From Sphaeroforma sirkka (Eukaryota; Opisthokonta; Ichthyosporea; Ichthyophonida), in the NCBI GenBank assembly GCA_001586965.3, contig LUCW03000137.1, positions 1 through 25,169 of the forward strand: a stretch of DNA of 25,169 nt. Direction: 5' to 3'. The notes under the pieces are model-generated. The model had not been told where the DNA came from. It saw nothing but the letters and a program-made list of their open reading frames with translations, and did not search any database. A program made the translations under genes and the position numbers. Positions 1 through 13,141 of the stretch are shown here, in pieces (position 1 is the stretch's first letter; every line of letters starts with the position of its first letter).

Positions 1-113
1 ATAAATACACATTTGAGTTCGACTACGGTTCGATTGCACATATCCAAAGGGGATCCGATAAGGAGATTCAAGACTCAAGCCATTGAAACAAACGCTCCAG
101 CCGGACCCACAGT
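1..113. other. Upstream edge of the pRiA4b-family gene
   Basis: No gene is recognisable here. In the frame of the ATG at 114 there is a TGA at 84-86, which supports 114 as the start. However, a CCCACAG at 106-112 directly before the ATG could also be a splice acceptor, so an upstream exon outside the window cannot be excluded. Confidence 0.5.
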
Positions 114-3100
114 ATGCCTGTGGACTATATATGCGCGCAGCCTAATTATGTTATTAGGATTGAGCTGAAGGAGTGCAGACCGACTGTTTGGCGCGAAATA
201 AACGTTCCAAGTGACATGAGCTTGTCCTCATTGCACAAAGTTATCCAGGTAAACACCAGAACCAATACACGAGGAGTATTTAATAGCCTTTGCGCGAACA
301 TTTTAAGCACAGATACTAAACTTATCCTTCGCATGCGAACCTCCGCCGCTCTCTTTACAGTTGCACACACTATTTCCTGTGTATAATGTTCTACCTGTAA
401 AACCTATACTCTACGGCCACTATCAAATAACTAGTGACACATGTCTCAGATACCACCCTATCTGTAAGTGTATACTTTTTGATTTTCTTCATTTCGCGGG
501 TGTAAATGTACTTTAATTCATATAAACAGGTTGCCATGGGCTGGTCCAATTTACATCTCCACGTGTTCAGCTTGCCCGATAGTTCTATAGAGTTTGGCCG
601 GCATGCCGACTATTTGAGCGACACCGAGTCTAGCGAGGATGAAATGGTAAGTTCTTGTGCAGGATCAAGTGTAGCTAGAGGGTTCGACCTCGGTATGTGC
701 TATAGCCACAATACGTCCTTTGATCTTTCGTGTATTATAGATAAACTCGAGTCGTCATTGTCACAGTATTTAACTATGTGCATTGTACAGTATGCTTTAA
801 CCTTTCGTGTACTGTTGATATATTCGAGTCGCTAGTGTCAAAGTAGTAGACTATTTGCACTGTGCAGTATTCTTGAACCTTTTGTGTGCTGTAGATATAT
901 TCGAGTCGCCAGTGTCAAAGTATTAGACGATGTGCACGCAGTATTCTTGAACCTTTTGTGTGCTGTAGATATATTCGAGTCGCCAGTGTCAAAGTATTAG
1001 ACGATGTGCACGCAGTATTCTTTAACCTTTCGTGTGCTGTATATATATTCGAATCGCCAATGTCAAGGTATTTATACCTGGAAACTGCAATAGCCTGCAT
1101 ACACACCATGCTAGAGTGTTAATTGCTGGCGGAAGTCCAGGTTAGGAGTGCGATTTAATTCTTTTCATTGAACTTGTATTTTTTGCATTTGTAGAGTGCG
1201 TTCGACGAGGCCGAGCAGGCTGCTTGGTATGCGCAGATGGGGATAGATATGCCTACCAAAAAGAGGCCGGATAAAAATCACACCGTTGCTGAATTGTTCA
1301 AGGTACTGTTTATTCAGCGATTATTCTGAAGACAAGGGTGTTATCTGCGTATGTTAAGATCCGTATGTTACACTATAACCCTTGTCTATTTATAACTGTA
1401 GTGTGTAGTACGCCTACTAAGAAAATGTGTTGTCACCGTGTTCAAGAAAAAAGTGTTTTGACCTGTGTTCAAGGGGTGCTGATTAGCCAAGAAATGTGGT
1501 GCTACCTGGGACTCAACATTGAATAATACGGAGTGGTCGAAATTATGTATACAAGCTCATGAGGGTAGCTGACGAGATGGAGAACGGTCAACGAACTAGT
1601 ATTCACGGTGGTAATTTAATTGTGAGCCCTCTTTTCTTAATGAACTTGTTATCCTCTTGTCCCTCACTCTTGTCCTTTTGTTTTCTTTGTGCAAACACTA
1701 GCATGTCGGCTGCAAGGCGGATTACATCTACGATTTCAGTGATTTGTGGGAACATACACTTGAACTCATGGACATTATACGCAATCCACATCCAACACCA
1801 AGGTATGGGATCTTATTTATTCGGCCAGTGTAAATAATATTGCAAGCTTAATAGTTGTATGTATATCTATGATCTGAGCTTGGCCATTGATGGGCATGGA
1901 CGGGCATATGTGTGCGTGACTTTTTGCGGGTTAGGCGATGCTGATTGGCTACAGTTGTCATGCGTGAGCTGAAACGTACAAGATTATTAGTCAATTACTG
2001 TACGACCATTTTAGACTAGTAGCCAAATACTTCATTAATTATATATTCCATGACAGGTGTATAGCAGGAGAACACCAATGTCCTCCAGAGAGCTGTGGAG
2101 GCCGTTTCGGTTATGAGGCGATGATGCTCGTATTTAATGCCGACAGGTATGCTCACAACCCCATTGGCATATATTATCAGTGTGTAGATTCATCGATTTA
2201 GGTCTAAATCCTTGTTTTTGTATAATTTATAGCATCAGTATGGGCAGACACATACATGGGTGTAAGTCCTTGTTCATGTACAGTATATAGTATTAGTATG
2301 TGCATAAGTATATTTGTCGGAGTAAGTTCTTGTCCATGTACAGTATAGAGCATTGTGAGTAGATGCATAGATGTGGGAGTAAGTCCTTGACCATGTACAG
2401 TATGTAGCATTATCATATGCAGATGTATATGTGTTTGTGTAAAGTCCTTGTCCATCTACAGAATATAGCATTAGTATGTGCTATTGTATTAGTATGTGTA
2501 GATGCATACATGTGTGTGTAGGTCCTTCTTCATGTACAGTATTTAGCATTACATGTGTAGATGTATATTTCTAGGTGTAAGTCTCTGTACATGTACAGCG
2601 CATAGCATTAGCATGTGCAGATGTATGTGTTTGTGTAACATGTCCATATACAGTATAAGGCATATGTATGTGTAGATGTATATACGGGTGTAAATCTTTG
2701 TCCTTGTTTAGTATATAGTATTAGCATGTGCTGATGGTTTAACTTGTCCATGTACAGTATATAGTATTATATGTGTAGATTCATATTTGTAGGTGTAAGT
2801 CATTGTGCATACACATCCAAGGCTAGCTCACAATCAATACTCTAAACACAACCGCACGTCCGCAAGAGTACCTTCCCTCACCGCCGTTTTTAAATCCAGA
2901 CTCTACTCGGTTCAACATACGTCGCAAGTACTCCCACTTTATTACGTGGTCATATACGTTGCAGTGTAGTATACCACCTCGTGCTTTACCGTATGTCTCT
3001 TCCCATGCAAGGACGGCTTATACTCAACGAAAGATATCAATATTTCAGTCAAAACAGGTCGTTCGACCGAAACAGTTGGCGTATAGGGCGAGGGTACCGA

Positions 3101-3181
3101 TACGACGTTGTGCCGTTCGATCTGATCGCGGTCAACCAAACTTTAAAGACAACCGACATCTCATTTATTGGCAAATCCTAG
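114..3181 (+). CDS. Plasmid pRiA4b ORF-3-like family protein, six exons
   Basis: Exons are 114-248, 530-646, 1195-1302, 1702-1802, 2057-2146 and 3049-3181; phases agree at every join and give 227 residues. An acceptor at 3058 is equally in frame and would give 224. The product has the pRiA4b ORF-3 signatures in order: a YVIRIELKECRPTVWR strand (about residues 12-27), LHKVIQ then AMGWSNLHLHVF (47-58), an acidic Ser-rich stretch (about 69-83), YIYDFSDLWEHTLEL (128-142), CPPESCGGRFGYE (162-174) and a C-terminal PFDLIAVNQTL like the family's FDLEAVNRAL ending. The family is common in bacteria, where it is named after an Agrobacterium plasmid ORF, and its biochemical function is unknown to me. The ATG at 114 follows an in-frame stop at 84-86. 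Most introns begin GTAA, GTAC or GTAT and all end in AG. The last intron holds a minisatellite. The family call is strong; the exact 5' end and last acceptor are less certain. Confidence 0.85.
723..1073. repeat. Tandem repeat, about 75-bp period, in intron 2
   Basis: About 4.7 units lie wholly inside intron 2 (647-1194) of the pRiA4b-family gene. Unit starts are marked by CCTTTCGTGT or CCTTTTGTGT near 801, 878, 952 and 1026, so the spacing is 74-78 bp. The two central units are almost identical and the first is the most diverged. Each unit carries ATATTCGAGTCGC followed by GTGTCAAAGTA. Confidence 0.85.
2202..2810. repeat. Minisatellite, about 60-bp period, in intron 5
   Basis: About ten diverged units with a core like GTAAGTCCTTGTCCATGTA followed by CAGTATATAGCATTAGTATG. 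They fill most of the last intron (2147-3048). Unit length varies from about 50 to 80 bp. Five units keep a perfect GTAAGT, the consensus 5' splice site, at 2262, 2322, 2379, 2577 and 2795. Because the period is near a multiple of three, the minus strand is open for a stretch; this is not taken as coding. Confidence 0.85.
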
Positions 3182-3927
3182 AATGAGGTGTATACTGGCT
3201 CAATAGACGACAATGAGGCACAGATCACGCATGTACATGGATTCGTTTGTGAACAGATCACGCCGCACCCGTCAGTACACGCCTGTCTTGCTATACATCG
3301 TATTCATCGAGACGGGCACAGTCTGTGGGTATAACAGCGTGACATGCTTATTGTGATGCTGACTGGATGCAGTAGTCGATTTCTCTTGTGATACTTCGCC
3401 CATCGAGATTAGCCAACTCTTGCCACCCACTCGCGGAAATGTTTACACCCTTGAGGACATGACATCAAAAGCCTTCTTTGGGTATGCACCAGACAATTTC
3501 TGTACTGCCGCAAGCTACACCTATATTAAGTATACATAGTATGGTGACCACCTATTGGCTATGTCTTTGTATGGTGACCGCCCTATTGCAGCTCTGGGTG
3601 GAGGTCCACAGGTGGCAAGTCATACGTTGGTAATTGGCAACCCGAAGAGGTCGCTTTCTCTGCCTTGTATGTGCGCTCTCGACCGCGACATCAAGTTCGA
3701 GTGTGTGCATGGTAGACACACGTATGAGAAAGTGCCTTCCTCCTCTATTCACTCTTGTGCGTAGACAACTTGACAATTTTTTACATTGCAAAGTTCGACA
3801 GAATGAATAACATATCGCTCCAGTGCCGATGCCTGTGGTACAAGAGCGTCCTCATAAGTTGATGACATCAATTAAAAACGGTGGTAATCGAGACCCGACG
3901 CGTGTCTGAAGGTGCTATTCTTCTATA

Positions 3928-4082
3928 CATATATATATATACATAATATATATATATATATATATATATATGTCTGTGTCTGTGTCGATGTCTGTGTCGG
4001 TGTCTGTATGTATATATATATATATATATATACATGTCGGTGTCGGTGTCAGTGTGTGTGTCTGTGTCTTTGTCTGTGTGTG

Positions 4083-4130
<48 letters not shown>

Positions 4131-4137
4131 CACATAT

Positions 4138-4184
<47 letters not shown>
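3928..4184. repeat. Compound microsatellite (TA)n with TGTCTG/TGTCGG blocks
   Basis: Three (TA)n tracts are separated by two purine-pyrimidine alternating blocks built on TGTCTG, TGTCGG and TGTGTG steps, followed by a TATACATACATACATATA stretch. It lies in the spacer between two convergent gene ends. Long alternating pyrimidine-purine tracts of this kind can extrude cruciforms or flip to Z-DNA. Confidence 0.9.
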
Positions 4185-4186
<2 letters not shown>

Positions 4187-4548
4187 TAGTAACTCTAGCT
4201 GCTTGGCCTTGTGAGGGTCAGTTCACCTTCATCAACTGAACAATCTTAGCTGAATATTCTGAACTTTTGACTTGCATGAATGTACGCTGCTACAGATCGG
4301 TTTTACTCATTGCATCGAGAACTTACGGTACAACTCAATGAGCGCGCCTGCATCATGCCTGACGAAGGAAGTAGAAGTGATCACCCCTAACTCCATGCGT
4401 AAACAGACACTATTCGATAGCGGTGTCAGTCAATAACATTCATATCGTCACCGGAATGTACAAAATCTGTTGGTTCGGGGTGGCTAGAATCTGGTGGTTG
4501 CGCTGCTATGCTCCCAATGAAACTTTTATAGGCAATCAGACTCCACAC

Positions 4549-4554
4549 TTTATT
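4549..4554 (-). promoter_or_regulatory. Poly(A) signal AATAAA of PIN1
   Basis: On the minus strand AATAAA lies about 38 nt past the PIN1 stop codon, a usual distance for a short 3' UTR. Confidence 0.6.
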
Positions 4555-4592
4555 CGATTCGCAGTAACGCCGTCCTCTTGTTGATATCTGAC

Positions 4593-7500
4593 TTATTGAA
4601 TGGCTGTGCGCTTTATAATGTGAAGACCGGAATCGCTATCAACAGCGCCAGACATCTCGCCGACAGAGAGCACCTTCCTGTGTAATAAGAATAGTTAGGT
4701 GACCAGAGAAACAACGTATGTGATATGAGAGACCGGTGGTTACGGATGTGGTCTCCCAACAGATAGCTGCAAGTTCACTTTCACTTAGGTCAGCAGCAAA
4801 TACGTATTGATATCATACAGCTCAATGCTAGACTGAGTTAAATATATCTACTGAAGAACATCTGGCATTCATTTGCAAACCATGCATGCTATACATTTTA
4901 TCCGTGCAAATAACAGTCCACAATTCCAAAACACATACGTGGCATCCTCGAAGGCCTCTGTAATGTTTGCGGTAGACATGTGAGTGGGTCCCAAGTGGCC
5001 GAGTCCAATGCAGAGCAGTTATCAGTCAAGCAGAAGGATGGCATGACGCATGTAATGTCAGCATTTCTTCCTCACTCAACAAGTGTAAACAAGAGCAAGT
5101 GATACATCGCTAGGAACTCCGGTATTGCACTCCCTAAGCACGTTAAACGGGCATCCCTCGCTATACCGAGTGAGGTTAAAACTTGTATGTCGCTCAATTA
5201 TACCGAAGCTTTGAAACTGAAAAGCATTGTAATTCGCATCTGTGATGGATAGATTATACACACTCACTCCAGTGTCCATCACCCTCGCACACATGACATC
5301 GATTTGCACATCAGTCTGACGGGGATGCAAAGAAGAAACCACGCCGGGTTCGTAAAAACAAAATTTAAAATATTTCAACGCGCCAGATTCTGAAAACAGG
5401 ATTTGACATACTTTGCATCTGTCCTGGGCCAAATGGCCCCAAGTCGCCACCGTTACGTGCACTACCACAGTCGCTAAACTCTTTCGCAAGTGTGCCAAAG
5501 TCCTCTCCATCTTCAATACGCTTGCGATAGCCTTTATTTAAGTGTTTGAATTATGCAAGGGATAGAACGAAAAAGTTATGTTGTGACGTACTCGCTGAAT
5601 TTTTTAGTGCAGGATCTAAAATTGAATCAATAACTATTCGGCTTGCGGAGCATCATACGACAGTTGATGGACATAGATAGTCGAACTGGTTTTGCAATAA
5701 CTTCGAAATTAACTTTTGAAGACTAAGCAGCAACCTTTTAAATCATTCAATTATCGCTACTTTCTCTCTTAAATTCAAATTGAACCGGCAAAATTGTACT
5801 ACTTTGAATGCGCGTACCATAACTATAGATCATGTATTTGCTACATTCTGAGAAATTGTCAACTATTAGGCATGCAATGCTAGTTCAATTGGTAGTATAA
5901 ATCTGAATCCGATCAAAACTGTAAATTGGTTGTAGACAACGATGTCGATTCGGTCCCTAAAATTGATATGTTGTTCAAGAATCAAACATTCACTTACCCA
6001 TCAGCAATTCCATAGCCTCGTCCTTGGTGCGCGTGATCGGACCGTCCTGGCGCCACGATTTAGGATTGCGTGATCCCTCGTGTTTCACCAGCAGATGGGA
6101 GCAGCGCATCATGTCCTCTGTGGAGCATTGAGAAAAAAAAAAATCGATGAATTTTCGCCTTCAACATCCCCAAAATCGGATAGTGATGTGAAGTGCAACA
6201 GGGTGTCTGCATATATCTTGAGTGTGCGAAACTGAGATATAGCATGAAAACTATACAGATCTTCTACCCAATCTGGCTTGTGCGGCTCTCGTGCAATCGT
6301 ATAGAGCGAGGGAGCGATGTGAGCTTCAGCAATCCCGTTTGAAGGACACAAAATATTCACTTTAATCTATAAAAATTTAGTTCAGACAGCCCATACACTC
6401 GCTATACGCATGACTATGCTAGGTCTACATTTCTGCTGCTTGGCGATAGTATGAAATACCGCCGTACTGCTTACCCTGGGCGAGCATATCACTTGCACGC
6501 ACACATACGATATTCAAGGTGCATGACTGAACCAACTAATCCAGGCAAAAGATGCGATACGTGATAAATCGTCTAAAACTTTTACAGTACAGTTTGAAAA
6601 GGTGATCGTCCAACAATAAGCAAGTGACTCGCAGACATGTCAACATGATATAAACAAAAGTTCGCTACGCTAATTGACGTGTATGTGAAGTTTGTTAACT
6701 CATTTCGGGTAAACCGACCCAATTATACACACAAACTTAGTACGTACCAGAGTGAGGTTCTGCTGCTTCCGTGGGCACCTCCCACTGCGACTGCTTTGTG
6801 AAGCTGTTTACATAGTAGGTTTTTCCAGCTGCGTAAAGTCGGCAATAGAAGTTATAATTGACAGATCAGTAGCATATCAGCGCAGTAGAAAATTGAGGGC
6901 ACTCGAGCTTCCTCAAACAGATTACACCATGATATGTATACGTTGCGCTCTTCATGCCGGACAGCAGTAGCTATTATATGTATATAATATATAGCTCTCG
7001 CGAACAACCGTACTTTGCAACAGTGTTGTGGGTTTTCATTGCTTGATTTGAGGTTCACAAGTACGTGGCCGCACTTGTTGTTGGGATAAAAGCGTGCTTG
7101 TTCTCTGCGTATACTTAGTCCACAATAGTCAAAGTCTGGTTGGTTCGCTTGCGAGCTTTCGGAAATTGCTCGTGGTGTTGACAGCGTGTATTCTAAATCG
7201 CATGTCAAACACTTTAACACTACATATGTGTATAACAAAAAAGGCGAACGCGCGTTAGAATTGTAATATCACTCGACTCTTTGTGGATATACGTATAGTG
7301 GTGGTTGCTTCAATTGAATATATCTCAGCACTGGTAAACGACGCTCGTAAAACTACACCATCAAAGGTTCGAAAGTGTAGGTGAGCAATCTGTTGCATGA
7401 CATATTGACGAAAAAGATACCCTGCCGATATCCCGTTTGCTATCTCGGAAAGGGTTGCAGACGGCACTGCGGGAATATATGCATGGCAGCATAAGTATAA

Positions 7501-7595
7501 TCAAACACATATAGCTCAAAATACCAGCTTCACACACACTTACGATTTGAAGAAGATTGTCTGGATGTCCAGCCTTCAGGTAGAGATTCTCCCAT
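4593..7595 (-). CDS. PIN1: Peptidyl-prolyl cis-trans isomerase Pin1 (WW plus parvulin), six exons
   Basis: Exons in order of transcription are 7595-7544, 6828-6748, 6117-5998, 5531-5412, 4957-4939 and 4677-4593, giving 158 residues (human Pin1 has 163). The WW domain spans about residues 5-37, with LPEGW (W9) and TYYVN ending at W33 and P36. The parvulin domain spans about 48-156 and keeps the Pin1 active site: H52 in CSHLLVKH, K56, R61, C106 in FSDCGSA, M123 and Q124 in GQMQKAFE, F127, S147 and H150 in DSGLHII (human H59, K63, R68, C113, M130, Q131, F134, S154, H157). The second arginine of the human phosphate-binding pair (R69) is N62 here. Pin1 isomerises phospho-Ser/Thr-Pro bonds in nuclear and cell-cycle proteins. 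The start has a good context (GAAAATGG) with an in-frame TGA two codons before it. Exon 5 is a 19-nt microexon. The identity is secure; no other family combines these two domains. Confidence 0.95.
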
Positions 7596-8054
7596 TTTCA
7601 CAACTGTCTGCCGAATATAGCAACTGTTTACACTTTACACAATATTTATATACTGTCAATGCAGAGCCCTATCCACTCTAGTAATATTGTAAATAACGGT
7701 GTTACATACAGCACGAGAAATATTTTAAAAATGTCGATACTTGATAGTCGCGAGCTGTTGACTTTTCCAGACCCGAATTTGGCCCAGACGTTCGAGAGTA
7801 ATTTTTTTTTTCAATCTAGATTTTGGAGTATTTATTTAGTTAGACTGATGTGTGCGTCTGGGTTGCAAGTTGCGAGGTGCAACTATGACTCATTTCTCCG
7901 GTTGTTGGTTTGAAACGGTGCCACATGATGCCGGATCTGATAAGTAATTCTGAATGCAACATTTCAGTATGTATAATAAAAGGGGGAAAACCTCAAGTAC
8001 TCGCCATTTATTTCTTTACAGCTCTAGGATAGATTCTACGCTATATATCACAAG
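7596..8054. promoter_or_regulatory. Shared 5' spacer of divergent PIN1 and OPRT genes
   Basis: This 459-bp stretch lies between two start codons facing away from each other, so it must hold both 5' UTRs and probably both promoters. I see no sure TATA box at a fixed distance. A short open frame at 7659-7913 has no recognisable domain and is not called as a gene. Confidence 0.55.
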
Positions 8055-11178
<3,124 letters not shown>

Positions 11179-12097
11179 TTTTGTCTCCGCAAACTACCCT
11201 TCTGTAGTGCGAACATAGGCTCATCAGAAATTGAGATTGAGTGTACCCTTGTGCTCAACTATTTGCATATGAGAGATTGCACATTGCAAATATTCGGCTG
11301 AAAGTCGTACGTTTTCTGCAATCGGTCTAGATATCACAGAGAAGTGAAATCGGTAGTGTCGCGCGGGGCAGGCTAAAAGCCGTACAAGGTGGATTTGAAC
11401 AGTAATCTTAGTCGGACAAATACAACAAGCAGCTAATTTGCCCATATTGTATTTCGAAATAGATAAGCGCATGCCTTTAGTAACGCTGTGATATGGCTGT
11501 GACTTTCAATATTTAATTAAAATCCTACAATAACAATGACATACATCTGCAGCTTCAGTTTGAACACCCACCACTACTTGAAGAACGCCAGTGGTTGCAG
11601 CTCTTATAAAATTGATCGAAGACATAAATTGGTCTTCATGTCTAGTAGTATGCAGTCGAGATTATGGCATGATCAACCAAGTATGGAGCTCTTACTTTAA
11701 GAATACTCCACACACGTTATACACCATAAATTGCTTTTCTAAGATATATTTAGGCTTTCTTTGCGAGGAGTTAGTGATCAAAGTGAACTCTCACTCGCCG
11801 CCTACACAATTTAAGGGAACGTAAGCTAACGGCAAGCTATCCCCCTAGCGAGATATGCAGATACACTGCAATCATAATATAACAAAATTTTGAAGTAGCC
11901 TATTTGTTACTGACACAATACAACGTATTTATTTAGACTTGCATTGCTATTTGAAGTCAGAGAAACTAGGCGGTCCTAAGTTATATACACCACCTCTTCC
12001 TCCAATATTGGGGATAGCTACATCTACACCCCAGACATTCCTAGTGTTCTGCCTACTTTCGAAGCGCCACTGGACACTCCCAAGATGTATCTCGCCC
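11179..12097. other. Intergenic spacer between convergent OPRT and cyclophilin genes
   Basis: About 0.9 kb between two stop codons. Short frames at 11224-11472, 11591-11824 and 11939-12241 lack any recognisable domain, and the last one is antisense to the cyclophilin end. On the minus strand AATAAA at 11928-11933, about 165 nt past the cyclophilin stop, is a candidate poly(A) signal. No AATAAA is seen close behind the OPRT stop. Confidence 0.6.
11928..11933 (-). promoter_or_regulatory. Candidate poly(A) signal of the cyclophilin gene
   Basis: AATAAA on the minus strand, about 165 nt downstream of the cyclophilin TAA at 12100-12098. Confidence 0.45.
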
Positions 12098-13141
12098 TTA
12101 AGCAACAACACCACAGTCGACAATCTCAACACTCTTGATGGGCTTGTCACGTGCACCTGTAGGGTTGTTCTCTACAGCAGTTACGTGCTCCATACCCTTG
12201 ATCACCTTGCCGAATACAACGTGGCGGCCGTCCAACCATGAAGTCTTGATGGTGGTGATGAAAAACTGGGACCCTGAAGAGAATAATAAGTGCAGAGATA
12301 TTTCAGAATAATATACCACACAGTATATACAATTCTCGAATGGTTCTCTGTAAACTGTATATTTTAATACTGCATGTTAATCACAAATCAGGTTGGCGTA
12401 ATGATTCCCACTATTGCAATCTATATGATATAAAGTAGACCTTTTTAAAGAAAATGATTACGGATTGCCACCATTTTTTACTGCTGCCTTTTTCAGCAAT
12501 CTAGAATATCCAGACTAAAAGGCTATCAAAGGAGGGCCAAATATAGCTTACCGTTCGTATTCTTTCCTGAGTTGGCCATAGAAAGGTATCCAGGTCCTTC
12601 GTGCTTTAAGGTGAAGTTCTCATCCTCAAACTTATCTCCATAAATGGACTTGCCGCCGGTTCCATCGCCGCGAGTGAAGTCACCTGCAACGATGTGAAAC
12701 GCAATCAGAAACTGCCATATTCTCACTAAACATTACATACGAACCCCATAACAACCATACCCACACGGTGATACAACGGGTCGAGGTACGTGAATTAGAC
12801 TTTCATAGCCATACGTTGGCGACAGGAACAGAACACACTCAGTCGAGTAGACCAAAGACGCGTATACACCACATACCGCCCTGAAGCATGAACTGCTTAA
12901 TGACACGATGGAACTTGGATCCCTTGTAGCCCTCTCCCTTCTCTTTCTTTGCTAGTTCAACGAAGTTCTTCACTGTCTTGGGAACAACATCACCGAACAA
13001 TCCCATCTCAATGCGACGCACATCAGGCTCGCCTTCTATCTGGACGTCAAAGAACACTGTATCTGTGACCTTGGGATCTTCTGCAGCAACGAAAGCTGCT
13101 AGCATAGCCACTACGGCCAGTACGAAGGTGATAAACTTCAT
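12098..13141 (-). CDS. Secretory-pathway cyclophilin (PPIase B type), three exons
   Basis: Exons are 13141-12877, 12683-12552 and 12273-12098, giving 190 residues. Residues 1-20 form a typical signal peptide ([20 protein letters not shown]), so the protein should enter the ER. The cyclophilin fold follows, with the active-site set in place: R79 in [14 protein letters not shown]84, M85, Q87, A125 in [11 protein letters not shown]137 in SQFFIT, and W145, L146 and H150 in [11 protein letters not shown] (CypA R55, F60, M61, Q63, A101, F113, W121, L122, H126). The [13 protein letters not shown] and [12 protein letters not shown] segments are typical of the PPIB-like group. It speeds prolyl isomerisation during folding of secreted proteins. 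The C terminus ends [10 protein letters not shown] without a KDEL-like signal, so retention in the ER or secretion is open. Introns are 193 and 278 bp with consensus GTATGT and GTAAGC donors. Confidence 0.95.

Larger units (their letters stand above)
3182..4592. other. Intergenic spacer between convergent genes
   Basis: This 1.4 kb separates the 3' ends of the pRiA4b-family gene and PIN1. Short open frames occur near 3552-3791 on both strands but match nothing I recognise and overlap each other. The AT/GT microsatellite at about 3928-4184 and the PIN1 poly(A) signal at 4549-4554 are the only structured parts seen. Confidence 0.6.

Noticed and set aside
2147-2184. A 38-bp last intron ending at TTATCAG, giving an immediate stop in the pRiA4b gene
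   Set aside because: The family's C-terminal FDLxxVNxxL block is found in frame at 3049-3181, so the long intron is preferred.
2204-2471. Minus-strand repeat protein with about 20-residue units
   Set aside because: It arises from the 60-bp minisatellite; units vary in length, and the region lies in the intron of a well-supported plus-strand gene.
2202-2810. CRISPR-like array
   Set aside because: Units are contiguous and diverged, without constant repeats and unique spacers, and the DNA is eukaryotic.
3552-3791. Overlapping frames on both strands as a possible small gene
   Set aside because: No domain, no splice partners and no neighbours that support either.
3868-4239. Open frames on both strands in the spacer microsatellite
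   Set aside because: Pure simple-repeat translation with no domain.
5076-5516. 146-residue minus-strand frame as its own gene
   Set aside because: The PIN1 exon here is read in another frame, which carries the conserved FSDC and GQMQ motifs; the rest is intron.
11939-12241. Plus-strand 100-residue frame
   Set aside because: It is antisense to the last cyclophilin exon and has no domain.
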